Shown: positions 40,261-49,106, numbered from the stretch's first letter. The stretch: 64,000 nt of DNA from Yersinia vastinensis (GCF_902726565.1 NZ_CACVAF010000003.1:372001-436000), one strand, 5' to 3'. Made by a program: numbers and translations. The notes: generated from the sequence alone by a model not told the origin.

Positions 40261-40567
40261 GAAGAGAAGTAGCGCACAATTTGATTTTGTGTATGAGTTA
40301 ATATTACCGCCCCCAGTCGAGAGGATCCTCTGTAGCCCAATAATTTTCTTTCGTTGCCCTCTTAACATTAAAAATAAAACCTGACTAAATTACTTATTTT
40401 GTACATAGAAAAAATGTCAGAAGCATATAAAAAGAAACTCTTAAAAATTAAACTTAATATTGTATAAATTGAGAAAATCACTTAGCCTATTTTAGTCATT
40501 TATTCAAATCGACTAAAGTTAACTACTCAATAAAATTCAATCTAATAAACTCAATAGGATATTTATA
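40261..40567. other. AT-rich upstream region of the peptide cluster
   Basis: Gene-free stretch where the base composition becomes clearly AT-rich compared with the dha genes. It holds a palindrome AGAGGATCCTCT (40320-40331) and an inverted repeat TTTAGTC/GACTAAA with a 13-base spacer (40491-40497, 40511-40517). A TATAAA -10-like hexamer lies at 40463-40468. ACTCAATA-type short direct repeats lie at 40524-40557. It is a likely promoter/operator region for the downstream genes; no regulator gene is adjacent. Confidence 0.45.
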
Positions 40568-40645
40568 ATGAATAAAGTATCTATAGAACCAAGCCTTTCA
40601 TATCAATCTAATGATGCTTATACAGGCCCAGTCAATCCTGTGTAG
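40568..40645 (+). CDS. 25-residue candidate precursor peptide
   Basis: An ATG at 40568 with AGGA eight bases upstream opens a 25-codon frame ending in TAG. The peptide starts MNKVS, has a Ser/Tyr/Asn-rich middle and ends SNDAYTGPVNPV; it contains no Cys, Trp or Phe. It is hydrophilic, with no membrane segment, so it is not a leader-type toxin. It lies 69 bases before an operon of SagB-type oxidoreductase, carbamoyltransferase and MFS exporter. A hairpin lies between, which is a common layout for RiPP precursor genes. I infer the C-terminal part (AYTGPVNPV) is the core and Ser/Thr/Tyr/Asn side chains are modified. Not recognised from any known class; it could alternatively be a regulatory leader peptide. 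Confidence 0.55.
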   Translation: MNKVSIEPSLSYQSNDAYTGPVNPV

Positions 40646-40666
40646 CTATTACTTTTCATCTCAATT

Positions 40667-40689
40667 GGCAGTTAGACTGGCTGACTGCC
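40667..40689 (+). other. hairpin between peptide gene and enzyme genes
   Basis: GGCAGTTAG pairs with CTGACTGCC (one G-U pair) around a 5-base loop, 22 bases after the peptide stop. No T-run follows, so partial read-through or processing is expected. This would give excess peptide mRNA over enzyme mRNA. Confidence 0.55.
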
Positions 40690-40714
40690 ATACCTATGGA
40701 TAATTATAATAAAA

Positions 40715-41806
40715 ATGAAAACAACTGATCCTTTTATTTTTATAGCAATAATTAGTGGTAAATTAATTTTATGGGATTATAGACATCATAATCAATATGA
40801 GATAAATAGTGATTATATAAAAAGAATTAAAGAACTTGCTAATGGCGATAAATTTACTGATTCCTTAATAGATAAAAACATTATGGATAGTAAAATATTA
40901 GATGGAGATGATAGAGATATGTTTTATTGGGGTTGGGATTGCCTCTCAAAAATATTTCACATTGGAACTCAAGTTATCTTAGACAAAGGAATGGAATTAC
41001 CAACTGATGACAGTTATGAAGGCTATGTAAATTACTGTGCATCAATCGCAGATAAGATTCCTGAATTAGACTACCAACGCTCAGGTGAGACAATTCCATT
41101 ACCAAAGCCAGACAAGAATTTCTTATTTGATAAGAGGCTGATGGATACATTATTTGCGCGAAAGACTAGCAGAGAATTCAAAAGAGAAACAGTTTCATTG
41201 CAAGAAGTGGCCGAGGTTTTATTCTGGACCTTTGGTACCCCTCACGGTTCAAAGCGCACTGAAATGGAAGTTGCAGGACTAAAATCTATCGGTTATCGCC
41301 GCACCTCACCATCAGGAGGTTCCCTACAAACAAGTGAAGCTTATTTGGTTGCTTTAAATATAATTGGATTAGCATCAGGAATATATCACTATCAGTCTCA
41401 TAGACATGAATTGACGCTAGTCAGTACCGATATCAATGGGGAAAAATTAGGGAGCCTGCTTTGTGCCCAAATGTTTGCCAAAGACTTAGCTTTTGGTATT
41501 TTTATCACATCATGCTTTAAAAAGATGTGGTGGAAATACCCTCACTCCAGAGCCTATAGGGTCGCATTGTTTGATATAGGCTGCTTAGTTCAAACATTTC
41601 AACTAATCACCACTGCCATGCAGTTAGGCTCTTGGCCAACTGGCTATTTTTTGGATAGGGAAATAAATAAGCTACTTGGTGTAAATGAAGTTGAAGAATC
41701 TGTAATGTTCTTCTTAGGCGCGGGGCCAAGTTCGGGTTCCTCTTTTTCCCCTAAGTTGCTTGAAACTATAAAACGTCAAACTAGTCATGGGGAAAGTAAC
41801 CAATGA
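40715..41806 (+). CDS. SagB-type nitroreductase-fold dehydrogenase
   Basis: A 363-residue protein whose C-terminal ~215 residues match the SagB/McbC branch of FMN nitroreductases. RKTSREFKRETVSLQEVAEVLFW (~147-170, split here by description) begins the FMN-binding region. RRTSPSGGSLQTSEAYL (~193) is the RTSPSGG motif and GIYHYQSHRHEL follows. Family members oxidise azolines to azoles in microcin B17 and streptolysin S maturation. The ~140 N-terminal residues resemble those of long SagB-type proteins but I cannot name a domain. The start lacks a good ribosome binding site. The stop overlaps the next gene by four bases (ATGA). Its codon and base use is AT-rich, unlike the neighbours. No YcaO or ThiF partner is nearby, so the substrate is not an evident azoline. 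Confidence 0.8.
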   Translation: MKTTDPFIFIAIISGKLILWDYRHHNQYEINSDYIKRIKELANGDKFTDSLIDKNIMDSKILDGDDRDMFYWGWDCLSKIFHIGTQVILDKGMELPTDDSYEGYVNYCASIADKIPELDYQRSGETIPLPKPDKNFLFDKRLMDTLFARKTSREFKRETVSLQEVAEVLFWTFGTPHGSKRTEMEVAGLKSIGYRRTSPSGGSLQTSEAYLVALNIIGLASGIYHYQSHRHELTLVSTDINGEKLGSLLCAQMFAKDLAFGIFITSCFKKMWWKYPHSRAYRVALFDIGCLVQTFQLITTAMQLGSWPTGYFLDREINKLLGVNEVEESVMFFLGAGPSSGSSFSPKLLETIKRQTSHGESNQ

Positions 41807-43386
41807 AAATTTTATCATTTAAACCAGGGCATGATGGCAGTATTTCTTACATTAAAGATAGCAAGCTAATTTTCTCTCATGAAGCAGAAAAAGGCTCTGG
41901 ATTTCGTTATTGTAATATTACTACTGAGTGCATTATTGAAGCTCTATCAACTATTAATGATGCCCCAGATATTATTGCACTTAGTGGTTGGTCATCCGGT
42001 AATAATCCACATAATCATGATATTGGTGCCGGTTACTTTGGGCTAGAATTGACCAAGCCGGTGAAAATGAATTTTCTTAAACATGATGTGTTTTATTTTA
42101 CCTCTTCTCACGAACGTTCACATTTATTATGTGCCTATGGTATGTCACCTTTTCGCCAAGGAAAACCTTGCTATGCACTTATTTGGGAGGGACATATTGG
42201 TTCATTTTATTATATAGACCAACATGTTAGAATTAAAAAACTAGCTGATATTATTCCTGATATAGGTATTCGTTATGCTTTTTCATATGGCATTGCTGAT
42301 AAAACCTTTCCATTTACTCAAGGCCAAGTAAGGCTGGGTGATGCTGGTAAAATAATGGCTTTGGCGGCTTACTGTAACAGGGAGGAAATATCAGCTCAGG
42401 ATGATGAATTAATATCCTATTTATTATCAACACCATTGAGTTATGAAAAACTATGTAAGAATCAATTTGTAAAGTCACACCTATATAATATAGGCGTCGA
42501 AAGTGATGTTTTTAAGCAATTTACAGGGCATTTAACTGATGCAATATTTGCAAAATTTTATACCGAAGTTAAAAAAATAGTTAGTAAGAAATTACCATTA
42601 CTGATAAGTGGTGGTTGTGGTTTGAACTGTGATTGGAATAGTAAATGGCTAAATTGTGATTTATTTGATGATGTTTTCATCCCGCCCTGCACTAATGACT
42701 CTGGTTCTGCCATTGGTACAGCTATTGATGCACAATATTATTTTACAGGTAATGCTAAAATTGATTGGAGTGTTTACTGTGGCCAGATTTTCAATGATGA
42801 TGTGATTGATATTGTTGGGCTTAAATATGAAAAATTAGAATATCCTAATGTCGCTTATGCTCTGGCAAAAGGTGCTGTTATTGGTTGGGTTAATGGCAAA
42901 GCCGAAATTGGCCCAAGAGCATTAGGTAATAGATCAATATTGGCAGCACCATTTAGTAAAACCACATTAATGCGTTTAAATACTATAAAAAATAGAGAAT
43001 CATTTAGGCCAATTGCTCCAATTTGTTTGCAAAGTGATGCATTAAAATATTTTGATTTAAAGAAACCCAGCCCTCACATGCTATTTTTTTCTCATGTTTT
43101 AGATAGTTGCCTTCAAGCTATTACTCATGTTGATAGTTCATCCAGACCACAAACAGTTAATAGCGAGCAAAACAATAATATATATCAACTGATTTTAGCT
43201 TTTAAAAAAATAACAGACTATGGTGTGTTATGTAATACCTCACTCAATTTTAACGGAAAAGGCTTTATTAATAAAACAAGTGAGTTAGCAGAATATATGC
43301 AGCAAAGAGGGCTTGATGGTTTTGTTGTCAATGATCGGTTTTATACCAAAAAACATTCACATGAAAATAATAAGAAATCATTTTAA
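41803..43386 (+). CDS. NodU/CmcH/TobZ-family O-carbamoyltransferase
   Basis: A 527-residue two-domain carbamoyltransferase. The N-terminal Kae1-like/HSP70-fold part begins MKILSFKPGHDGSISYIKDS and has the metal-binding SSHERSHLLCAYG (~residue 105), a GGCGLNCDWNSKW motif (~270) and PPCTNDSGSAIGTAID (~297). The C-terminal domain (~360-520) has the signature NGKAEIGPRALGNRSILAA, then NRESFRPIAPIC and NTSLNFNGKGF. Family members form carbamoyl-adenylate from carbamoyl phosphate and ATP and transfer the carbamoyl group to a hydroxyl of a natural product. All key motifs look intact. Its overlap with both neighbours ties it to the SagB-like enzyme and exporter. Confidence 0.85.
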   Translation: MKILSFKPGHDGSISYIKDSKLIFSHEAEKGSGFRYCNITTECIIEALSTINDAPDIIALSGWSSGNNPHNHDIGAGYFGLELTKPVKMNFLKHDVFYFTSSHERSHLLCAYGMSPFRQGKPCYALIWEGHIGSFYYIDQHVRIKKLADIIPDIGIRYAFSYGIADKTFPFTQGQVRLGDAGKIMALAAYCNREEISAQDDELISYLLSTPLSYEKLCKNQFVKSHLYNIGVESDVFKQFTGHLTDAIFAKFYTEVKKIVSKKLPLLISGGCGLNCDWNSKWLNCDLFDDVFIPPCTNDSGSAIGTAIDAQYYFTGNAKIDWSVYCGQIFNDDVIDIVGLKYEKLEYPNVAYALAKGAVIGWVNGKAEIGPRALGNRSILAAPFSKTTLMRLNTIKNRESFRPIAPICLQSDALKYFDLKKPSPHMLFFSHVLDSCLQAITHVDSSSRPQTVNSEQNNNIYQLILAFKKITDYGVLCNTSLNFNGKGFINKTSELAEYMQQRGLDGFVVNDRFYTKKHSHENNKKSF

Positions 43387-44591
43387 TGCTAAAACTATTT
43401 CTTATAGCTGGATTCCCTTCTTTATTTTTATCCCGAATACTTAACTCTATCGCAGTTTGGGTTGATTTTACCCTTATATTCACTGTAATGAGTTTTCATT
43501 TTAATGCTCCGGCCTACCAGCTAGGGATAGCAGCGGCATTATATGGTTTTCCTGGATTATTATTAGGGCCATTTATTGGTCAACTGGCAGATAGATACTC
43601 GCCAGTGGTAATATTATTAACGAGTTCTTTTGGTCGATTTGCAACCTCTCTATGGCTTGCTACATCAACTCATCAGGAACTGTTTTTACTTGGAATTCTT
43701 CTAAAAGGAATCAGTAACTTAGGTGCAAGCCCTGCTGAGCAAATACTTATTAGGGAGTTATTAAATAAAGAACAAATATTACTTACTGTCGCACTTTGCA
43801 ATATTATTGATCAATGCATAAAAATCATTTCCCCACTATTTGTCTCTGCCATCTCTGCCATAGTAAATTTGCAAGGGGGGTTTTATTTAACCGCCGTTAT
43901 GGCGCTAATTACAGCATTACTATCTATAAGAATGGGCTTTATTATTGGATGGGTTAAAAAATCAATTATTGTCACAGAAACTCTACCTAACTTCAATCTA
44001 GTATATAATATCATTAGGAAAAGCTCTATATTGTTTTCTTCTTTCTACGTCGTTCTGGCCGCCTCACTTACATTGGGTTTATATGATTCCATTCTTTCTA
44101 TTTTATTAAGAAATCAGGGATTTGGCCCAGGTACATTTGGCATTATCGTGAGTAGCACCGCTGCTGGTGCTATTTTATCGGGCTTTTTATTCAAGAAAAT
44201 ATATGCATTATTTAGCAACCAATGGTTGATGATTTGTGGGCTTATTGGCTTCAGTGTCACTGTACTCAGTGCCGGTACTCTCTGTTTGATTTTTGATAAT
44301 CTCCATCTTTATATTTTCTGCACTATTTGGTTTATTAATGGTTTTTGTTATGCGTGTATTGTGATGTCATTTAGCATTGTTTTACAAAATGAAGCGCCCA
44401 CAAATATGTTAGGTGTCATTTCAACCAGTTGCCGCAGCGTACAATTAGCCACACTGGTTGCCGGCCCGGTTATCGGTTCCGGTGTTGCTCATTATATCGG
44501 CATCCCTATGACATTCGTTATCGCGGGCAGTACTGGCCTTGCGATAGCAGGATATTTATTATTTACCCCCCTAAAAAAGATCACCAAATAA
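43386..44591 (+). CDS. MFS transporter, probable product exporter
   Basis: A 401-residue major facilitator with about twelve membrane segments. The loop 2-3 motif A is GQLADRYSPV, followed by a basic loop. It resembles drug/siderophore exporters (EntS-like branch) rather than sugar importers. It starts at the last base of the carbamoyltransferase stop (TAATG overlap), so it is the terminal gene of the cluster. It most likely exports the modified peptide or small molecule and may give self-protection (inference). It is AT-rich like the two genes before it. Confidence 0.82.
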   Translation: MLKLFLIAGFPSLFLSRILNSIAVWVDFTLIFTVMSFHFNAPAYQLGIAAALYGFPGLLLGPFIGQLADRYSPVVILLTSSFGRFATSLWLATSTHQELFLLGILLKGISNLGASPAEQILIRELLNKEQILLTVALCNIIDQCIKIISPLFVSAISAIVNLQGGFYLTAVMALITALLSIRMGFIIGWVKKSIIVTETLPNFNLVYNIIRKSSILFSSFYVVLAASLTLGLYDSILSILLRNQGFGPGTFGIIVSSTAAGAILSGFLFKKIYALFSNQWLMICGLIGFSVTVLSAGTLCLIFDNLHLYIFCTIWFINGFCYACIVMSFSIVLQNEAPTNMLGVISTSCRSVQLATLVAGPVIGSGVAHYIGIPMTFVIAGSTGLAIAGYLLFTPLKKITK

Positions 44592-44594
44592 AAA

Positions 44595-44619
44595 AGCAGC
44601 CCCGAGAATTGGGGCTGCT
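44595..44619 (-). terminator. terminator between the peptide cluster and the RND operon
   Basis: AGCAGCCCC and GGGGCTGCT form a perfect 9-bp stem with a 7-base loop. On the minus strand it is followed by TTTTTATTT, a classical intrinsic terminator for the RND operon. On the plus strand it lies just past the MFS stop but has no T-run. Confidence 0.8.
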
Positions 44620-44654
44620 GAGATCACGGCAAACTGAGTGATACGATGAGCGAG

Positions 44655-47600
44655 TTATTCACTCACCGGCTCATCATGCACTTTTTCTTTAGGTTCTGGG
44701 TTCATACTGCTGTAAATCACTGGCAAGACCAGTAATGTCAACACGGTGGCGAAGCCCAGACCGAACATAATAACCACCGCCATACTCTGGAAGAAGGCAT
44801 CACTCAACAGCGGTGCCAGCCCCAGAACAGTGGTAAATGCTGTTAGCATAATGGGCCGTAGACGGGCGGTAGAAGCATCGATAATCGCTTCACGTAGCGG
44901 TTTTTCCTGCCGCTGCAAACCGATCTCTTCAACCAATACAATACCGTTACGAATCAACATCCCACTCAAACTTAATAGCCCTAATAGGGCCATAAAGCCG
45001 AACGGAATACCCGTCAATAAGAAGCCCACTGTCACTCCGATCAACGCCAATGGCACTGTCAGCCAAATAGCCAGCGCATTGCGTACAGAGCTGAACATCA
45101 GCACCGTGACCACGAACATAATCAAGAAGGCGATAGGTAGACTGATGAAAATACCTCGTTGAGCTTCCTTGGTACTTTCGTAGTCGCCACCCCATTCCAG
45201 TTCATACCCGCGTGGTAACTGCACGGCTTCCACTCCCGGTCTAATGCGTCGCAATAGCTCCGCCGAGGTCTCGCCACCCTGTTGAGTCGGATCCGTTTGC
45301 ACCGTCAGTGTGCGCTTACGATCCAGACGCATAATCAGTGGATCTTCCCACTCGGTTTCAAAACTGGTCACAACGTTATCAATCGGGATAAAGGCTTGGC
45401 GTGCCTGGCTCCACACCATCACGTCATTAAGACGTTCTGCATTAAGCCGCTCAGAATCTGGGGTGCGTAACACAATCGGCATTAGGCGTGTGCCATCACG
45501 GTACAGCCCCACCGGTAGACCACCAAAACTCATGCGCAACGTGCCATCTACCTCACGTTTATCGACACCCAGTTCACGGCCCAAATAATCAGAGAATTGT
45601 GGCCGGATCATTTTGCTACGATCTTGCCAGTCATGCCTTGCACCATCGGCCATCGGATCAGCAATGATCGCCTTTTCCGCTTGTGCGGCCAGTGAACGCA
45701 GAACCTCTGGATCCGGACCAATAAAACGAGCTTCGATGGAACTGTTGTTTGACGGCCCAAACATGATGCGTTTTATCTGCGCATCAACTTGCGGGTATTC
45801 GTCATGCATGTAGGATTCGATTTCATCAATCAGGCCCGGTATTTGGTCAAGCTGCTCAGTACGAACCATCACCTGCGCATAGTTAGGATAATGACGCTGG
45901 GCATTGTAGGTCAGCATAAAGCGCATTGCGCCCTGACCAATCGTCGCCATGGTGTCAGCCACCCCTTCTTGCTGTTTGATATACTGCTCAACTTTATTTG
46001 CCACCCCTTCGGTATAACTGATATCTGTCCCATAAGGCAGCCAAATATCAACAAAGAAGATAGGGGTGTTTGAGGGGGGGAAGAAGCTCTGGCGCACATT
46101 GCCAAACCCAACCACCGATGCCGCCAACAGGGCTGCCAGCAGTACCAAAGTGATGGTGCGGTGTTGCAGTAATTTGCCTAAAACCACACGATAATAACGG
46201 AACAACCAACCATCATAAGGTTGCTTGGCTGGCTTATCCGCATCGGCTTGTACTGGCTTCTGATTCTCAAATGCCCACTTGGCAAAGACCGGCGTCAGTG
46301 TCAGTGCGGTGAACCAACTCAACATCAGCGAAATCAGTAATACCTGGAATAAGGATTTACAGTATTCACCGGTGGCATCATTGGACAGGCCGATTGGCGC
46401 AAAAGCCAGAATAGCAATGATAGTGGCCCCCAATAATGGCATCATTGAGCGCTTGACCACATTGCTGATAGCCGTAAAGATATTTTCGCCGCGCTGGCGG
46501 CCTACCACTATCCCTTCCACCACCACAATGGCGTTATCTACCAACATACTGAGCGCGATAATTAACGCGCCTAACGATACGCGCTGTAGCTCGATATTAA
46601 ACAGCCACATAATCAGCAGTGTGCCGAGAACATTAAGTGCCAGAGAAATGGCGATAACTACACCACTGCGGACCCCCATAAAAATCAGCAGGGTGACAAC
46701 AACAATTAACAATGCCAGCAAGAAGTTCAGGATAAAGCCGTTAACTGCCCCCTCAACTTCATGGGATTGGTCATAAAACACATTAATGTGCATGCCTGAT
46801 GGACGTTCGCCTTCAAGCTGTGCCAGCCGAGCTTTAATGGCATTACCCACATTGACAACGTTGACGTTCGGGGCAAATGAGATCCCCAATGCCAACGCTG
46901 GCTTACCATTAGCGCGATAAATGTTGGTGGGTGAATGACCAAAGCCCTGTGTCACCGTCGCGATGTCACGAAGATAGACACTTTTCGGGCTGCCGGGCTG
47001 GCTGACCAATAAATTCCCCAACTCTTGTACGCTTTGGAATTCACCAGTGGGATGCAAACGAATCGACTCGCTGCCCACCTGTAACTGACCAGCATCAGAC
47101 ACCACATTCTGACGACTCAGTAAGTCGGACAATTGCTGCGGTGTAATGCCAGCGGCCGTCATTTGGGCGCGGGAAATCTCTACCTGCACTTCTTCTGGCA
47201 GAATACCGACAATCCCCACTTTCCCAACCCCGGGCACCAAGACCAATTCACGCCGCAATTGTTCGGCAAAATTGCGTAAATCCTGGTTACTGTAGCCATC
47301 GCCCGTGAGCGAGAAGAAGAACCCATACACGTCGCCAAAGTCGTCGTTGACCATTGGGGCACTCGCCCCCGGCGGTAAGCGCACACTGTTGTCGTTAATT
47401 TTACGCCGCAACTCATCCCAGATTTGCGGTAACTCATTCGCGCCATATTGTGCGCGAATATTGATAGTTATTTGCGATAAACCGGCACTGGAAATCGACG
47501 TCACATCATCTACATAGGAGAGTTCTTGAATAGCATTCTCCAGAGGTAACGTCACTTCCTCCTCAACCTGCTGCGCCGATGCACCATCATAGCGGGTCAC

Positions 47601-47741
47601 TACCACCGCCGTTTTGATGGTAAAAGCCGGGTCTTCCAGCCTACCTATATTGAGATAGGCAATAATGCCACCAATACCCAGCAACAGAATCGTTAGCCAG
47701 ATACGTGTATTATTATTGATGAAATTATCAGTCAGCTTCAT
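44655..47741 (-). CDS. RND-type efflux permease
   Basis: A 1028-residue inner-membrane proton-driven exporter of the AcrB/MexB superfamily. It has an N-terminal segment, two large periplasmic loops and 12 membrane helices. LALNVLGTLLIMWLFNIELQRVSLGALIIALSMLVDN carries the proton-relay region (quoted by parts; LVDNAIVVVEG is the conserved TM4 motif). The closest type by eye is the branch with a lipoprotein adaptor, not AcrB itself. The substrate is unknown. The start at 47741 overlaps the adaptor stop. No outer-membrane channel gene is adjacent, so it presumably uses TolC. Confidence 0.9.
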   Translation of the reverse strand: MKLTDNFINNNTRIWLTILLLGIGGIIAYLNIGRLEDPAFTIKTAVVVTRYDGASAQQVEEEVTLPLENAIQELSYVDDVTSISSAGLSQITINIRAQYGANELPQIWDELRRKINDNSVRLPPGASAPMVNDDFGDVYGFFFSLTGDGYSNQDLRNFAEQLRRELVLVPGVGKVGIVGILPEEVQVEISRAQMTAAGITPQQLSDLLSRQNVVSDAGQLQVGSESIRLHPTGEFQSVQELGNLLVSQPGSPKSVYLRDIATVTQGFGHSPTNIYRANGKPALALGISFAPNVNVVNVGNAIKARLAQLEGERPSGMHINVFYDQSHEVEGAVNGFILNFLLALLIVVVTLLIFMGVRSGVVIAISLALNVLGTLLIMWLFNIELQRVSLGALIIALSMLVDNAIVVVEGIVVGRQRGENIFTAISNVVKRSMMPLLGATIIAILAFAPIGLSNDATGEYCKSLFQVLLISLMLSWFTALTLTPVFAKWAFENQKPVQADADKPAKQPYDGWLFRYYRVVLGKLLQHRTITLVLLAALLAASVVGFGNVRQSFFPPSNTPIFFVDIWLPYGTDISYTEGVANKVEQYIKQQEGVADTMATIGQGAMRFMLTYNAQRHYPNYAQVMVRTEQLDQIPGLIDEIESYMHDEYPQVDAQIKRIMFGPSNNSSIEARFIGPDPEVLRSLAAQAEKAIIADPMADGARHDWQDRSKMIRPQFSDYLGRELGVDKREVDGTLRMSFGGLPVGLYRDGTRLMPIVLRTPDSERLNAERLNDVMVWSQARQAFIPIDNVVTSFETEWEDPLIMRLDRKRTLTVQTDPTQQGGETSAELLRRIRPGVEAVQLPRGYELEWGGDYESTKEAQRGIFISLPIAFLIMFVVTVLMFSSVRNALAIWLTVPLALIGVTVGFLLTGIPFGFMALLGLLSLSGMLIRNGIVLVEEIGLQRQEKPLREAIIDASTARLRPIMLTAFTTVLGLAPLLSDAFFQSMAVVIMFGLGFATVLTLLVLPVIYSSMNPEPKEKVHDEPVSE

Positions 47742-48823
47742 TAGAGGCCCCGCTCACGTACCCAAGCCCGAACAATTTGATTTGGACGAAGCTCACCCGT
47801 ACCTGCGGAGACAATTTGCTCGCCATCAGCCAACCCGGAAGTGATTTGAATACCGTTTGCCGTGAGTTGACCCACTTGTACTTTGCGCTCTTCGACATGC
47901 ATCTGACCATCCTCATTTTTGATAACCCAGACCCGTGCATCATTGAGCTGTGCACTGTCAGGATTAAAGACCGCTTCAACCGGTACGATAATGGTGGGAT
48001 GGGCAGTACCAGACAGATTGCCGGAATTGATTCTCACCCGGCCACTGATACCTGAAAGCAATGGCATATCTGGCGGGCGTTTCATGGTCAACGTCACTTG
48101 GAAAGTCTGGGAGGCGGAAGTCGTCGAGGTGGTATGTTCTTTATATTCAGCAATAAACTCGCGCCCCGGCAGGTGATTTAGTAATACCGTTGGGGTGTAA
48201 TTGCGATTGCTGATGTCCAGTGTGGTAAATAGACGCTCGGGTACACTGAACACGACATCTAGCGTATCCAATGCACTTAATGTTGCCACTGCTTGACCTG
48301 GGGCCATGACCTGATGGTTACGCACATTAACATTGGCAATAATGCCATCGAAAGGTGCGGTAATGGTGGCATCACTGAGTTCTTTTTGCGCAATTTCCAA
48401 CGCAGCGCGAGCAGATTCCATCTCAGCACGGCGGACGTCCAGCTCGGCACGTGAAACTGCACGTTGCCCTTGTAATGTATTGAAACGGTTGAATTGATCT
48501 CGTGCCAGATTAAAAGTTGACTGACGATCCCTGACTCGTAAGTTCAGATCAGTGTCATTAAGCATCGCAATTCTCTGACCTTTTTTGACCTGCTCACCTT
48601 CACGCACCCACAATTGTTGTAGCTGCCCGCTGCGTTTAAAGGAGAGTTGAGTTTCATCACCAGCTTGTAATCGTGCCGGGAAGTAACGAGTCCCATTTTG
48701 CCCACTGTCTTCAACAGTAAATATTTTAACCGGACGCACACTTTCCACGACTTCAGGGGGAGTTCTGTCGCAAGCAGCGAGAAGAAACGTTAATAGCAGA
48801 ATGACTACTGTTTTTATCTTCAC
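47741..48823 (-). CDS. RND efflux periplasmic adaptor lipoprotein
   Basis: A 360-residue membrane-fusion protein. Its lipoprotein signal peptide ends in the lipobox LLAAC (Cys18). Half-lipoyl motifs (LSFKRSGQLQQLWVREGEQVKKGQ and ITAPFDGIIANVNVRNHQVM regions) flank an alpha-hairpin (~100-150). A beta-barrel and membrane-proximal domain follow. The start codon is GTG at 48823. It is translated first, then the permease, with a one-base overlap. Confidence 0.9.
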   Translation of the reverse strand: MKIKTVVILLLTFLLAACDRTPPEVVESVRPVKIFTVEDSGQNGTRYFPARLQAGDETQLSFKRSGQLQQLWVREGEQVKKGQRIAMLNDTDLNLRVRDRQSTFNLARDQFNRFNTLQGQRAVSRAELDVRRAEMESARAALEIAQKELSDATITAPFDGIIANVNVRNHQVMAPGQAVATLSALDTLDVVFSVPERLFTTLDISNRNYTPTVLLNHLPGREFIAEYKEHTTSTTSASQTFQVTLTMKRPPDMPLLSGISGRVRINSGNLSGTAHPTIIVPVEAVFNPDSAQLNDARVWVIKNEDGQMHVEERKVQVGQLTANGIQITSGLADGEQIVSAGTGELRPNQIVRAWVRERGL

Positions 48824-48872
48824 TATAAGATCTCATTGAGTCAGATTTTCAAAATTATTGCAGATTAGTTAT

Positions 48873-49106
48873 TCACACTTTTTTATCTGTCTTCTGTGAC
48901 AAGTTGCGCACTAGCGCTCTTATTAGTGTGATTAATAATCCCCCGGTAAACATCCCTAAAAAATAGATCAGCACAATTAGTACAGAAATGGGTAGTGTTA
49001 TTTGCGTGAAAAGTAGAGATAAGTTCACTGTCCCGCTATTTTGGAATGCAAACAGCGTAGTCAGAACCACAATCAACAAAAAGCACGCACCATAAACGTA
49101 TTTCAC
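48873..49106 (-). CDS. LapA-domain (DUF1049) small inner membrane protein
   Basis: A 77-residue protein with two membrane segments (about 5-22 and 42-62) separated by the NSGTVNLSLLF motif typical of LapA/YciS-like proteins. The tail is basic and cytoplasmic (VRNLSQKTDKKV). YciS/LapA works with LapB in LPS assembly control in E. coli, but that gene sits beside lapB. This is a second, stand-alone homologue and its role is unknown. Confidence 0.75.
   Translation of the reverse strand: MKYVYGACFLLIVVLTTLFAFQNSGTVNLSLLFTQITLPISVLIVLIYFLGMFTGGLLITLIRALVRNLSQKTDKKV

Noticed and set aside
44429-44641. 70-codon frame over the MFS gene end
   Set aside because: Out-of-frame shadow running through the terminator hairpin.
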